A DNA stretch of 64,000 nt. Origin: Adiantum capillus-veneris. Its lineage: Eukaryota; Streptophyta; Polypodiopsida; Polypodiales; Pteridaceae. The notes beneath the pieces were generated by a model. It was not told the origin of the DNA, did no database searches, and saw only the letters and a program-made list of their open reading frames with translations. The stretch spans positions 51,057,405 through 51,121,404 of the forward strand of contig CM043962.1 of NCBI GenBank assembly GCA_014529385.2, written 5' to 3'. Each line of letters opens with the position of its first letter. Within the stretch, counting starts at the first letter, position 1. This document shows positions 1-12,830 of the stretch, piece after piece. A program made the translations under genes and the position numbers.

Positions 1-2470
1 AAGCTCTTCTCTTTTGTATACGGGAAGAAGAAAAAGAAGAAGAAGAAGGATATTCTCTCTCTACTTGCTTACTATCTCCTCTCTCGTTTCACGCTGTACG
101 CTCTCTTAGGAAGCTCTCATGGTGAAGACCTCTACGTAGCTCTCATCACCGGTCTCTTGCGGCAAAGAAAGAAGCCTTTTAACATCCCCTAATTGATTCT
201 AAATCACGGTGAGAAGCTCTAAACTCCATAGCCATCATTATCTCTCTCTCTCTCTCTCTATCGTTTTTTTGAGTAGTCACCCTCTTGGTGATTGTTTTTT
301 CGTATATGAGTGTATGTATGGATTAACCGTGTACGTATGAAGTTGTCCCATGATTATTTCATTATGTTTAACATGCTGATTTATGCACACGATGTGTGTA
401 TGATCACATGCGTGCATAAAAAACGCTTTTCGTTTCACGTCATAGAAACAGTAGGAATACTATTTTGGTCATAACTCATAAACCGTTATGAAACAACCCA
501 AACCCTTTATACCAGAGAGAAAAAAACATCGTTTATAACATTTTCTTTCTTACGTGTCATGTGAAAATCAGGCACGAGCTAAGAGATATGCTCAAAAAAC
601 AGCTTGTTGTCCACTGCACTGTGTCAATTTTTTTGACTCCAGGCTCCTTGGAACCACTACATAGTTTCATCGGATGGGCAAACCCACTTAACCAATTGAA
701 AATCTTGATGAAACTTGATAATAAATGTATTTAGGTCTCTGTTATCATCTTGGGTATGTGAGTTATTGATCATTCCATAACCAGTTTTACCTATGCGTGT
801 AGGGGTGCTACCTAGAGGGAGTACCATATGACGTCGTGAGTTACCACTTATGTATGATTTTTGGTTTATTTTGGTGATTTGATTTCAGTTATTAAATGCC
901 CATAAACTTATGTGAGGGTATATGGCTAGACAACACGAACCCCATATGCAGATATGATTAAAGTGGCTTTCTTTTTGGGTTATCGTTTGTTGTGTATCAT
1001 ATGGATAAAGTGATATGATAGAGTGCTAGTCTATATTATGGACCTGAACTTGATGCATTGTTTTGAGATAAAATACTTTCATTTGCATGTTATGCATGCT
1101 CCCAAAACTATCTAAAAGTCGTCTTTTGCATATGTGTGAAGTTGTCTATGGTTGACCTAAAGGTCGGAGTTGTTTTGCATCATGTTTATGGTGATGTAAT
1201 GTTATCATATAATGTATGGAACCTTATGGATTGATGTGGATGCCTCATGTGCATGGTTATGAGTTTCCACCTTTCTAGGTTAAAACTAGCTCTATGTGCT
1301 AGAGAGGTGAAGTGCAGATATGATGCATCGACTTTGCATTGTTGGATGTTGTCAAAATTGAATTTTTTAAATCATATTTAGTTGCTGGTCGGACTTATTT
1401 TATGCATGAAAAGCTCATGTCTCAAGAGCTATGTATGTAGACTTCGATTGAGTAAAGTGGTTATGTCAAACTCTAAGTTGTGGGAGTTGGTTCAGTATAA
1501 ATATGATTGGTGGATAAGGTCCAAGATTCCCTCATGGACTATGGTTGTGGTTTTGTGGTGGAAGCCGGTGTGGCTCTTGTTTTTTTTTTTCAGCATATGG
1601 TCATATTGCCAAAATTTTCCCAGCCATGTTATCTTCTAAAGTGGTTATGCAGGGTTGGTTGTCCCTCACCCGAGTTGGGTGGAGTGCTCACCCGTGGGAT
1701 GTGATTGGATTATGGTTTATGATTTTGGGATTAGATCATGAAGTGATCTGGATGGTTTTTGGTTGACATGTAAGGGTAGAGACCCTGTACAATCTAAACT
1801 TCTTGGAAAAGATTGTTTGTGCATATGAAAAATGCTATTGTGATTGGACTCATGTGTTATGTTTCTCATGACAGCATCGGTACAAGACTAGGATCACCTA
1901 CACCGCTTAGCCTTAGACAAAAGGGTCGTTGACTTGGGGCTTTGCTGGATCGAAGGTGTTGCCTGGGTCTTCTTCTTTTTGCTAGGCTCATCTACACGGT
2001 TAGTGCATCAGGGGTTGAATGATCTATATGGCTAACACATCGGGGATTTTTTCTTGGCTTTGCCTTAACACTTGGTGTTGGACATCGAAGAGGTGTGGCA
2101 CCTAAATTGGTATGGTTGGTGTTGATACCCTTCCACCTACTAGTACTTGGGATCCTTTCAGATCTTGGATTCATGGAGGGAGGCAAAGCGGCCTCAGCTT
2201 ATGTCTGGGTTAGGTAGATTGGAGGTGTTCTGGCTCACTCTCGATGAAGCGAAATTCTCTCTTTCCGTAGTAGAGCGGATGTGGATGGGTGGACCGATCG
2301 ATCTCTACACAGGGTCCGGTGCTCTGCTAGTTATTTTGTCGTAAACTTTTTTTATATGTTATGATTTACCCAGATTTGGTCATTGCATTAATACATGGTT
2401 GCCTGTTTTATTTAGATGGGATATTGAAAGATTCTCTGTTGTCATTCTCACGTCTCTGTGCACTCTATTT

Positions 2471-2527
<57 letters not shown>

Positions 2528-2797
2528 CGCAATGCGGTGTACACATATATTTATCCTCCACAATGTTATATTTTTCTTGAGTACGCTTTTATTCATAACA
2601 CCCCTTTAGAGGCAGCACTAGTCGCTAGGTGCCTTTGGATTCAGCCCGTCTCATGGCCTAAACTCCATGCTTGGTCGGACGGTCAGAGCTCCTCCCCTAT
2701 GCAAACGCTTCCGCAACTCTGATGTATATTGAAAATTGTATAAAGGTGTAAATTGTATATTTTGTGCATAGACCCCTGGAAAGGGGTATCTCTCCCA
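1..2797 (+). repeat. 5' LTR of element A, partial
   Basis: This stretch aligns over its whole length with 10293-13090, with scattered substitutions and small indels, and the two stretches have nearly equal length. It ends just before the tRNA-iMet primer-binding site. About 1 kb of the LTR start lies left of the window if the partner LTR begins at 9308. It holds a CT run (241-259) and a longer one (2475-2524). No protein-coding content is supported; the small open frames here are LTR noise. Confidence 0.85.
2475..2524. repeat. (CT)n microsatellite in 5' LTR A
   Basis: About 25 uninterrupted CT units. The matching place in the 3' LTR (12744-12793) has a similar CT run but is followed by a 20-base C tract and a CA run that this copy lacks. 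Confidence 0.95.
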
Positions 2798-2810
2798 TTG
2801 TATCAGAGCC
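2798..2810 (+). other. Primer-binding site of element A (tRNA-iMet)
   Basis: The 13 bases match the usual plant initiator-Met primer site TGGTATCAGAGCC at 12 positions, with T for G at the second base. It lies right after the 5' LTR end, where (-) strand DNA synthesis would start. Confidence 0.8.
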
Positions 2811-2879
2811 TATGCTTAAGGTTATGGGGATAGCCTAAAGCCTTATACTAGTCAAGTTAGTTATGCATCATGCACGCAT

Positions 2880-5440
2880 TCATGTATGCTGTTTGGAAAA
2901 GGATATGATGCATCTATAAGTGACATTGGTTGGTGGTACTTGTTTGACTTGTATTCTTGAATGGAAATATTTGGTTTGAGTTATGGTAAAGTGGTTGAAG
3001 TGTTCAACAATGGCGTTGTTATTTCTTTGAATGTTTGTTTTGTAGTAACAAATGGTTACGAGAGTGACGTCTAAATGCTTTAGCCAGGGGAATGAGGTTT
3101 TGGCCATAGTGTTCAACAATATAGCGACATGGTTGTCAAGGGATGAAAGGAAACTCTTTTACTTAAAAATTGGGACCAAAGTCTTTGGCATGGTAGGAAG
3201 CACAACTTGTTGAAAGAGCGTTGACCGTAGTTACCTTACCCATCACCAAGTACCCTTTCGTCAATTCTTTATCTACATTGAGGACAGTCCAAGAGACTGG
3301 TTTGCCAACCTCATGCTACTTCAACTCAGAATATGGGTAGGCCTAGAAGACATGTTCTACTACTTGGTGATGCGTTCTCAAATGTTAAGGATTACCGAAG
3401 TTGCTAAGAAGTTTGAAGCTCTTGCAATTGTCATAGGGAAAGAAAAACTAGAAGATAACTATAGACCACATTGTCGTGTGGGAGGTTTGAGAGATTACCT
3501 TTTATGGGAGTTAAAAGAATATTTTGGAAATTGGCTTCGATACATTCATAATATTGTAATGAAATCATAAAAATCAAATTTTGATGAATAAAAGAAGCAT
3601 AGACTCGGTTTTGGTTCACATGTGTACTAAGTTTTCTCTCTCCTTGTCTTGTTCTTAGATGGATCTTCTTAATTGTCTAGATGAACTCCCAAGTGATTTT
3701 GCGCAAAGGGTCTTTTTCAATTATGCGGTTGGATTCAATATCCATTGGGAAATTGAAGTGGTTCGAGCTTCAAAGGAGACTAGAGCTTACCTTGTTTTGA
3801 ACACTTACATAGCGTGAGAGTTATATGTTGAAGCCCAACCTAAACATCGAACACAAGTTCCTAATAGGTTTATGACCAATCCATAGCTTTGAATCAAGGA
3901 AAAGATCCAAGAAAGCGATGTCAAAGTACAGGGATATGTTTTTTGGGCCTTAACTTGTACTCGCTTTTGGACATACCGAGTCGAGAGCTCATAGTTAGTA
4001 AGAAGGCCCTCATGCTAAATCAAAGATATGGCTTTTGTGAAAAGTTCATAATCAGAGTATGGAAGAAGTCAAATGGCGGAAAGTGATTCTATTATGTACC
4101 CCAGGATTGGTTCAATAGAGCCTATGGTCTATTCTCAAATACAATCCTCACAATTACCTTTGATGACTACGAGAAGCCTAGGTACATTAGTGACTTTGTC
4201 CAAGCACAACCAATGATAATGAACTCGAGTAGATAGTTCTACAAAGATGATGTAAATAAACGGCATGCTCATATAAACTGCTTTAATGGATTATCACCCA
4301 CGGATGTATCACAAGGAGGAGAGGAATGATACAAAAAGGAAGACGTGAATTTTAGTACACAAGTAGGAGTTCTTAAACTATTAAACTTGAAATGTAAACA
4401 AATATAGGTATAGGACCTCGGTCGTAAGAACCCATAGGACCCTTTCGTATTCATGTATCTCCCTAAAGACACTATATTGTTTTTTGGTTTTCCATAATTA
4501 TAAAAATTTGATTTTTATATGATTCATATTGTTTTGAGGTCATAATATTTGAGTTTAAATCTTGGTTTTATCATTCTAACTAACTTGAGTGATGGTGTGT
4601 GTGTGTGTAGATGACTGATATCTTACCTTGAGGGATATGAGCGGATATACTCTCCCGCTTTACGGTGGAGGAGCATCTTCAAACTAGAGTGAAAGTGAAA
4701 AGGCTTGTCACTACCACGCATAATGGGGAAGAGAAGAAAAGGTTAATGTCCAAGAATTGTATTGTACCTAATATAATCCGAGCTTGGTACCATTACGTTG
4801 CAAAAAACTTTGAGTTTAGACCACCTGAACATTAACCCTCGCCCGTTGGGAGTATCGAGTGGATACAATCCAAGTTGGGAAAGGAGATTATTGTCACTAA
4901 CCAAGTATTATACATAAATGCTTATGAACTTACCTTGAGATTGACAAAGGAAACATGGATAGCTAGAAACATATTTCCCTTAGTAATGGCTATGGGATGT
5001 TTCAACATTGTTATATTCAATGTATAGGGTCATCAATACCAAACCAACGACCAACATTCCTTTAGTCCGATACCTTGGAAGTTGTTCTTTGACTTATTTG
5101 GAAAGTCACTAATTCACAATCCTTGCCATGTAAAAGTTTTATACAATGCCTATAACAGAACCCAATGCCTTGCAGATTGTGCAAATATACACAGCCCAGA
5201 TAGGTGGGACACATCGGATGTGTTTCCAAAAGAATATGCTTACTTCGATGACTACTTTGGGTACAAGAAGACAATAGTTCACAACAAAATGGGAGTACCT
5301 GTAACTAATTGATCCCTTACTTAACAATGGTACGACTCACACGCCAATGAGGAGATGTTTCAACCAAAGATAAAAAAGAATTATTAGGATCACCCGTCCA
5401 ATAACTCAAGGAATGGGATAGCTATGCTTCATTGGTGGAA
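2880..5440 (+). pseudogene. Unrecognised decayed coding region in the gag position of element A
   Basis: The 2.5 kb between the primer site and the gag C-terminus holds short open pieces on the + strand, for example 3313-3570 and 5082-5312, the latter with aromatic and basic stretches that look coding. I could not find the usual Ty3/gypsy gag pattern here. It may be a very diverged gag, a captured host fragment, or a nested insertion. Stops interrupt all frames, so it cannot make a full protein now. The call that it was once coding rests on residue composition only. Confidence 0.35.
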
Positions 5441-5892
5441 AGATGTCACAATGTCTATTACCGAATGCATTATGTCAAAGCCATTATAATTTATTAGAAA
5501 CTTTCAAGCCACTCTGTAGACTTTTTAGGATCCCAAAGTTTTGTGATATAGAAATTAGATTAATTTATTCATTATTATTTCTCCTATACTCTCTCTCATC
5601 TTATCTTCATCTATCTATTCTATATTCAGAGGAACTTCAATCAACAGAACTTTAACCAAAGTCAGAGACAACCTCAAAACTAAGGAAACTTTAGACCAGA
5701 CAATCCACCTTTTGTCCGGGATGGACCGCCTAGTAATAATAACAACAATGAAAATGTTAACCGTCAACCTCGTCCAGGAGGAGGAGGAAATAAAAGAGCT
5801 TAAGGAAGACCTCAAGTTAACAAAGCTCAGGGGGCTAGATTTGAAGGAATCAGGCAAACGTATATGGTCATGCTGCAATTGAACATCACGAA
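5440..5892 (+). pseudogene. gag: gag C-terminal relic of element A
   Basis: From about 5633 the frame reads an N/Q-rich stretch (NFNQQNFNQSQRQPQ), then an N5 run, RQPRPGGGG and a basic segment. Such low-complexity linkers precede or follow the nucleocapsid in plant gag proteins. One TAA at about 5692 and another after the glycine run break it. Next comes a segment like AAIEHHEV that leads into the protease, with a frameshift near 5850. No CCHC zinc knuckle is left. Confidence 0.55.
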
Positions 5893-6147
5893 GTGAATCA
5901 ACAATTTTCAGTAATTCAAATCGCACCGAAGTATCAAGGTAACCATTTTACCTTATTGATTGAATCAGGGAGCACACATTCTTTTATATCTCGTAAGTGC
6001 ATCAAAAATCTCATTTTTCTTGGATACCCTGATACATACCTTTTAGTGGAATTAGCTACGGGTAGGAAGGTTAAATCTTTTACTTCAGTGGGTAACTTGA
6101 ATTTTGTTTTGGATGGTCACAATACTTCTGCGATGATAGAATCCTAG
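5893..6147 (+). pseudogene. pol: Retropepsin (protease) relic of element A
   Basis: The frame reads LLIESGSTHSFIS where the family has (L)(I)DSGSTHSFIS, so the catalytic Asp of the D-S/T-G motif is Glu here. After it come a hydrophobic patch and a TAG stop, and the flap and C-terminal parts are degenerate. In a working element this dimeric aspartic protease cuts the gag-pol polyprotein inside the virus-like particle. This copy should be inactive, both from the D-to-E change and the early stop. Confidence 0.75.
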
Positions 6148-6359
6148 GAATGGGTTGGCTTAAGGCCAATGATTCTTACATACATTGTTAAAACGCTTCA
6201 TTGACTTTCAAAAATGAGCAAAACCCTAGGGTTACAGTTAGAAGGAAACGGGGAAAGCCGAAACTTAGACTAGTCAACTTTACCAAACTTATGAAGAGTC
6301 ATAGGAAAAATGAAAGAATTTATGCGGTAAAGCTTAACCCTAAGAAGAAGAAGATAGAT

Positions 6360-7740
6360 TCACTGAACCAGAATGGATAACAAAATTTGATGATGTATTT
6401 AACTTTCACAGCTATCACCCAAGCGTGATGTTGATCATGCAATAAAGCTTACTCTACACGCTCAATGAGTTGTCCATAGACCATACAAAATATCGATACT
6501 TAAATCTGCAAAACGCAAGGAGAAACTAACTCACCTTCTTGAACAAGGCTTCATTCTACCCAGTGTTTCTCCATGGAGTACTCCAATTCACTTAAATTGG
6601 AAGAAGGATGGTACTTTACATCTTTGTATTGATTATCGTGGATTGAACTAAGTAACATTCAAGAATAAGTATGCAATACCAAAAATTGATGAACTGCTTG
6701 ACCGATTACATGGAGCTTCTATCTTCACAAAAATTGATCTTAAGTCAGGGTATTATCAAATCCAAATCAAGGAGGAGACAAGATTTAATGCTCGTTTTGG
6801 ACATTATGAATTTACAGTTATGCCTTTTGGACTTATCAATGCTCCTGCAACTTTTAATCGTCTTATGATCAATATGTTTTGAGAGCATCTTGATAAAATT
6901 TTTTCTTGCCTTCTTTGATGATATCTAGGTTTACTCAAGAAACAGAGAAGAACACAAACAACATGTATGCGAGTACTTGAACTTCTCCATTAAAATAAAC
7001 TTTATGTCAAACGTAGCAAATGTACCTTCTTCACTGACAAGGTGGAATATTTGGAATTTATTGTATCGAAGGATGGTATTTCTACTGATCTAGGTAAGAT
7101 CAAAGTTGTTATAGCTTAGCTTATACCAAAATTGGTACCAGAAGTACGTGGCTTTCTTGGTTTAACAGGATAGTATCGTACATTTATTTTAGGCTTCGAT
7201 AAGATTGCATCTCCATTGACTAATACACTTAAGAAGGCTGAAGTGTTTACTTGGAATGAACGTGCTCAAGTGTGTTTTAAGAAACTCAAAGAAGATTTGA
7301 TGAATGCTCCAATACTACAGCTTCTTCCATATTTCTCAAATACATTCACTGTGCTCTTTGATGCAAATGGACAAGCAATCGGTGGCGTTTTGTCTCAAGA
7401 AGGAAAACCAATAGTTTATGAATCTCGTAAGCTACGTATACATGAGTTAATTTATCCTACACATGACTTGGAATTATTGGCTATTGTACATGGTCTTAAA
7501 GTATAGCGACATTATATTCTTGGAAGGAGATTTGAACTACATATCAACCATAAAATTCTGAAGTGGATCTACACCCAACCTGACCTTAGTAAGCGGCAAC
7601 AAAGATGGTTGGAGTTGTTATGCAAATATGATTTTGGAATCGAATATAAACCTGGGAAGGAAAATCTTGTGGCCGATGCCTTAAGCAAGAGGAGTATTAA
7701 AGCGGTTGTCACAATCTTTACTACCTCTTTAATTGACCTT
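6360..7740 (+). pseudogene. pol: Reverse transcriptase and RNase H relic of element A
   Basis: Readable pieces in order: the fingers segment ending [11 protein letters not shown] (6625), [13 protein letters not shown] (6722-6760), the [12 protein letters not shown] segment (6820-6855), a damaged catalytic loop (6900-6930, stops in place of the usual YxDD), KCTFFTDKVEYLEF (7020-7060), and an RNase H with LFDANGQAIGGVL (7357-7395) and YPTHDLELLAIVHGLKV (7452-7505). The tail GKENLVADALSKR (7657-7692) closes the RNase H. Stops at about 6650, 6880, 6917, 7118, 7170 and 7506 and frameshifts make it a pseudogene. It once copied the element RNA into DNA and removed the RNA strand. Confidence 0.9.
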
Positions 7741-7779
7741 ATTCGATAAGGTATACCTCAGGACCCATATTACATAAAG

Positions 7780-8960
7780 ATCTAGTACTTGATAAACTTA
7801 AATAATCGCATGGAGAAGCAAGAGAGGCAAATCAAAGGCTTCCACGTTGGAGGAGATGATCTTTACTTCAGTAACCGTCTTTGTATTCCAAATCAAGGTG
7901 GAATCTAACTTTAGATACTACAGGAAGCTCATTACATACCTATAGCAGGACACCCAGGATACATTAAGACTTACTCTACTGTAAGGAAGAGTTTCTTTTG
8001 GTGAGGACTAAAGCGTGATGTGTTGAAATATGTTAAAGATGTTTAACATGTCAGCGTATTAAAGCTGAACGAGTTTGATACCCCGGTAAGCTTCAACCTA
8101 TTGATGCACCATACATGAAATGGGAATGTATATCCATGGATTTTATTACAGGACTTTCTATATTTTTGGGATATGACTCTATTTTTGTGGTTGTTGATAT
8201 GCTTACAAAACTGACCCATTTATTTTCAGTCAAGACGACTTTTACGGCTAGGGATATAGCTCAAGTTTTAATGACAGGTGTCTTTATGTATCATGGTTTA
8301 CCTCGACAAATAATTTTGAATCGTGATACGAAGTTAGTCTCTAATTTTTGAAAAGCCTTATTCTTAGCTACAAGAACCCAGTTGGCCTTTGGTACTGTTT
8401 ATCACCCTCAAACTGATGGGCAGACAAAAAGAACAAATCAAATCATTGAAGACATGTTAAGAGCTTATTGTATGTATGAGTAGAGTAAATGGACTAGATA
8501 TCTGTATTTGGTTGAATTTGCATGTAATTCCTCATTCCAACACTCAATTGGGATGTCTCCTTTTCAAGCATTGTATGGACAAGAGTGTCTTACTCCACTC
8601 AAGTAGATAGACCCTCTCATACAAGTTCAAGCATCCAAAGAAATGTTGGATGAAATGCAACTACAAACCGATCTTATATGGCAGGATATTAAGACTGCTC
8701 AAGATAGACAAAAGAGTTATGCTAAACCAAAACGATCTCTCGGACTTTTTGAAGAGGGCGATATGATATTTCTAAGAGTAAAACCCAAACGTAGTTCTTT
8801 ATTAATGGGTAAGTGTAAGAAGCTCAGTGCCAGATATTGTTAACCTTTTGTAATCGCAAAGAGGATTAATGATCAAGCTTACAAACTCTTGTTACCATCA
8901 CACATAAAAGTACATGATGTTTTTCACATCAGCTTGGGGAGGTTGGAAAAAACCCAACCC
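7780..8960 (+). pseudogene. pol: Integrase relic of element A
   Basis: A damaged zinc-binding region (7900-8060) is followed by the core: KWECISMDFITGLSIF (8118-8165, first catalytic Asp in MDF), the second Asp near 8325 (LNRDTKL, usually SDRD), and a stretch like [14 protein letters not shown] (8400-8440), where the catalytic Glu of the usual QTERTN is Lys. The C-terminal part runs through 8643-8843 and ends in a segment typed by HVSLLKxY-like ends in related elements (about 8905-8960). Stops at 8349, 8481 and 8605 and the E-to-K change show it is dead. Confidence 0.85.
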
Positions 8961-9042
8961 TAAAAAGAAACATACATGATAGTGAGAGTAAAATAAAGAA
9001 AATTCAATGCCAATGCAATAAAAATAACCGCCCTTCTTTTAT

Positions 9043-9276
9043 TTGAAGTACGTATCTGATCTAGAACACATTCTTGATGATTCTCTATTATCTACCTCTA
9101 TCAATGGAACTTTTGAAGTATATCTTGAAGTGATATTTCAAAGTAGAACTAGGCCTCTACGTAATCGGACCATTACTGAACGCCTTGTTAAATTATCATG
9201 GTATCCGCAAGAAGATGCCACTTGGGAACGTGATGATATAATGAGACTAAATTATCCAGATTTCATGTCGAGGTGA
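9043..9276 (+). pseudogene. Chromodomain-like tail of element A
   Basis: The 77-residue open frame ends with RPLRNRTITERLVKLSWYPQ then EDATWERDDI. This fits the chromodomain core of plant chromoviruses, where a strand with RxR, a V/K-x-W-x-G-hydrophobic segment and an E-D/E-x-T-W-E helix start follow each other. In active elements this tail steers integration toward marked chromatin. Here it is cut from the integrase by the stops and frameshifts between about 8840 and 9040, and the aromatic cage is only partly kept. Confidence 0.75.
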
Positions 9277-9295
9277 GGATACCTTGAGTTTTTCA

Positions 9296-9307
9296 AGAGT
9301 GAGAGGA
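9296..9307 (+). other. Polypurine tract of element A (probable)
   Basis: A purine-rich run (about GAGTGAGAGGA) stands 20 bases after the chromodomain stop and right before TGTAAGATCTTC, a Tekay-like LTR start. The 5' partner of this boundary is outside the window, so the exact LTR start cannot be confirmed by alignment. Confidence 0.5.
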
Positions 9308-9419
9308 TGTAAGATCTTCAAATTTTGGGTCTCTTTTAAAAGTAAGAAAAATAACTTTCAATATCTATTTTGTCAAATTTTGATTTAAGATGTTTGGTTG
9401 ACAGTATTGTAAGGTTCTA

Positions 9420-9790
9420 GAGTAAAAAGCAAGGTCGTTTCCATGTTCTAGTAGATTAAACGGACGTTTGGTTCAGTTTTAAAAAAATTCACTATTTTTG
9501 TCTTTTTCATGTTTTTTATGCTTTTAGGTGCTTTTTTGTAAAAAGCAGAGTCGGATCCTTAATCTACGCGTTCCAAGGAAGCTATGGTTTAATTTTATAA
9601 AAATCTGCTTTTGGAGTGTTTTTCAAGCTATTTTTAGTTTTTCATATTTTTTAGTGCCTTTTAGTGAAAAGTGAGCTCGCTTTCTTATTTTAGTAGACAA
9701 GGAGAATCCGTGGTTCAATTCTAGATTTTTATTTTATTTTTACGCTATTTTTAGCTTTTCATGCTTTTCGGCGTGTTTGAATTGCAATGT
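9420..9790. repeat. Degenerate tandem repeats in U3 of LTR A
   Basis: Three imperfect units of roughly 115-125 bp can be followed. Each has a part like TTAGTGCTTTTTTGTAAAAAGC, a middle with TAGTAGA or a relative, a GGTTCAATTTTA-like part, and a T-rich end with TTTTTCATG. Repeats of this kind are common in long plant LTRs. Confidence 0.55.
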
Positions 9791-12740
9791 GCTTTTTAGG
9801 ATGACCTAAGCATAAAAATATTAATTTTAGTCTCCGTCGGATTTAAAAATGATCACCCGGAGGAAAAACGAGAGATAATGGGATTTTTACGGGAATTATT
9901 TTTATAAAAAGCGGTATCGTAAATACGTCGGAGCAGTACGTAAAGTCATAATTATATCAGGACATCACAGTGCGGCATAGTCTAGCCAAGGTTCCATTAC
10001 TTGGCCGGGTACTGTTCAATTGGTCAATTTTACTATAAAAACTGGATGGTAAGTGGGAGAGTTGACCACCAAAAGCAAAGGCATGTTTTCGGCAAAGTTC
10101 CAAATGCTATGCAACTATTCTTGGGCCAAAAACTAGCGCTAGTTTTCTGCTTGGGGCTCAGTCCAACTTTTTGCAGTGCTTATAAAATCACCTGTAAGCC
10201 TCAGTTTTCAGTGTCGTCTATTGCGTCTACCACCACAAGGCTATACGTATCTATTATACGGAGTGGTGCAAGCTCTTCATCACCATCTCCATAAGCTCTT
10301 CTCTCTTGTATACGGGAAGAAGAAGAAGAAGAAGAAGAAGAAGGATATTTTCTCTCTACTTGCTTACTATCTCCTCTCTCATTTCACGATGTACGCGTTC
10401 TCCGAAAGCTCTCATGGTGAAAACCTCTACGTAGCTCCCATCACCCCTCTCTTGCGGCAAGGCAAGAAGCCTTTCGACAGATCCTAATTGATTCTAAATC
10501 ACGGTGAGAAGCTCTAAACTCCATAGCCATCATCATCTCTCTCTATGTCGTTTTTTGAGTAGTCAAACCCTCGGTGATTGTTTTTTCGTATACGAGTGCA
10601 TGTATGGATTAACAGAGTACGTATGAAGTTTTCCCATGATTATTTTATCATGTTTAACATGCTGATTTATGCACACGATGTGTTTATGATCACATGCATA
10701 CATAAAAAGCGCTTTTCGTTTCACGTCATAAAAGTCGTAGGAACACTGCTTTGTTCATAGCTCATGCACCTTTATGAATAAGCCCAAACCCTTTATACTA
10801 CAGATAAAACACATCATTTATAACATTTTCTTTCTGAAGTATCATGTGAAAATCAGGCACAAGCTAAGAGATATGGTCAAAAAAAATAGCTTGATGTCCA
10901 CTGCACTTGGTCAATTTTTTTAACTCCAAGCTCCTTGGAGAACCACTACGTAGATTCACCGTGTGGACAATCCCACTTAACCAATTGAAAAGCTTGATAA
11001 AACTTGATAATAAATTCAATTAGGTCTCCTTTGTTATCTTGGGTATGCGAGTTATTGATCATTCCATAACCAATTTTACCTATGCATGTAGGGGTGCTAC
11101 CTAGGGGGAGTACCATATGACGTCGTGAGTTACCGCTTATGTATGATTTATGATTTTTTTTAATGATATGATTTTAGTTGTTAAATACCCATAAACTTAT
11201 GTGAGGGTATATGGTTAGACAACCCGAACTGCATAGGCAGATATGATTATAGTGGCTTTCTTTTTGGGTTACCGTTTGTTGTGTGAGTATCATATGGTTA
11301 AAGTGATGTTTTAGAGTGCTAGTCTATATTATGGAGCTAAAGTTGATGCATTGGTTTGAGGTAAAATACTTTCATTTGCATGTTATGCATGCTCCCAAAA
11401 ATATCAAAAAGTTGTTTTTTGCATATGTGTGAAGTTATGGTCTGTGGTTGACCTAAAGGTCAGAGTTGTTTTGTCTCATATTTATGGTGATGGAATGTTA
11501 TCATATGATGTTTGGAACCTTATGGATTAATGTGGATGCCTCATATGCATGGTTATGAGTGCTTTCCATCTTTCTAGGTCAAAACTAGCTCTATGTGCTA
11601 GAGAGGTAAAGTGCAGATATGATGCATTGACTTTGCATTGTTGGATGTAGTCAAAATTGGATTTTTATATCATATTTAGTTTTTGGTTGGACTTATTTTA
11701 TGCATGAAAATCTCATGTATCAAGAGCTATGTATGTGGACTTCGATTGACTTAAGTGATTATGTCAAACTCCAAGTGTGGGAGTTGGTTCGGTATAAATA
11801 TCATCGGTGGTTGAGAGCTGAGATTCCCTCATGGATTATGGTTGTGTTTTGGTGATGGAAGCCAGTTTGGCTCTTGTTTTTTTTTTTGGATATGATTATG
11901 TTGCCGAAATTTTCGCAGCCATGTTATGTTCTAAGGTGATTATGCAGGGTTGGTTGTGCCTCACCCGAGTTGGGTGCTCACCCGTGGGATGTGATTGAAT
12001 TCTTGTTTATGGTTTTGGGATTAGATCATGAAGTGATCTGGATGGTTTATAGTTGACATGTAAGGGTAGAGACCCTGTACAGTCTAAACTGCTTGGGAAA
12101 GATTGTTTGTGCATATGGAAAGTGCTATTGTGATTGAACTCATGTGTTATGTTTCTCATGGTAGTGTCTCTACAAGACTAGGATCACCTCAATCGCTTAG
12201 CCTTAGACAAAAGGTTCGTTGACCTGGGGCTTTACTAGATCGGGGGTGTTGTCTAGGTCTTCTTCTTTTTGTTAGGTCCGGTTGAATGACCTACACGGAT
12301 ATCATGTTGGGGATTTTTCCTTGGCTTTGCTTAAACACCCGGTGCTGGGCATTGAAGATACGCGGCACCTAAACTGGTCTGGTTGGTGTTGATACCCTAC
12401 TACCTACTTGTACTTGGGATCCTTTCAGATCTCGTGTTCATGGAGGGAGGCGAAGCGGCCTCCTGGCTCAGGTAGGTTGGATGTGTTCTGGCTCGCTCTT
12501 GACGAAGCAAAATTCTCTATTTCTGTAGTACAGCGAAAGTGAATGGGTGAACCGATCGATTCCTACACAGGGTCCGGTGCTTTGCTAGTTATTTTATCAT
12601 AAACTTTTTTTTTAATGTTGTGGTATGCCCAGATTTTGTCATTGCATTAATACTGGTTGCATGTTTCATTTAGATGGGCCATTGAAGGATTCTCTATTGT
12701 AATTCTCTCACGTTCTGTGCACTCTATTTCATCCTCCACT

Positions 12741-12743
<3 letters not shown>

Positions 12744-12796
<53 letters not shown>

Positions 12797-12830
12797 CCCC
12801 CCCCCCCCCCCCCACACACACACACAATGC
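12744..12830. repeat. Compound (CT)n-(C)20-(CA)n tract in LTR A
   Basis: CT units (12744-12793) run directly into 20 C (12794-12813) and then CA units. The C tract gives a long G run on the - strand. The 5' LTR has only the CT part, so the rest arose after insertion or was lost there. Confidence 0.95.

Noticed and set aside
2798-2810. tRNA gene fragments at the primer sites (also 19427-19439 and 42517-42534)
   Set aside because: Only the primer-binding part is present; no cloverleaf can be drawn around it.
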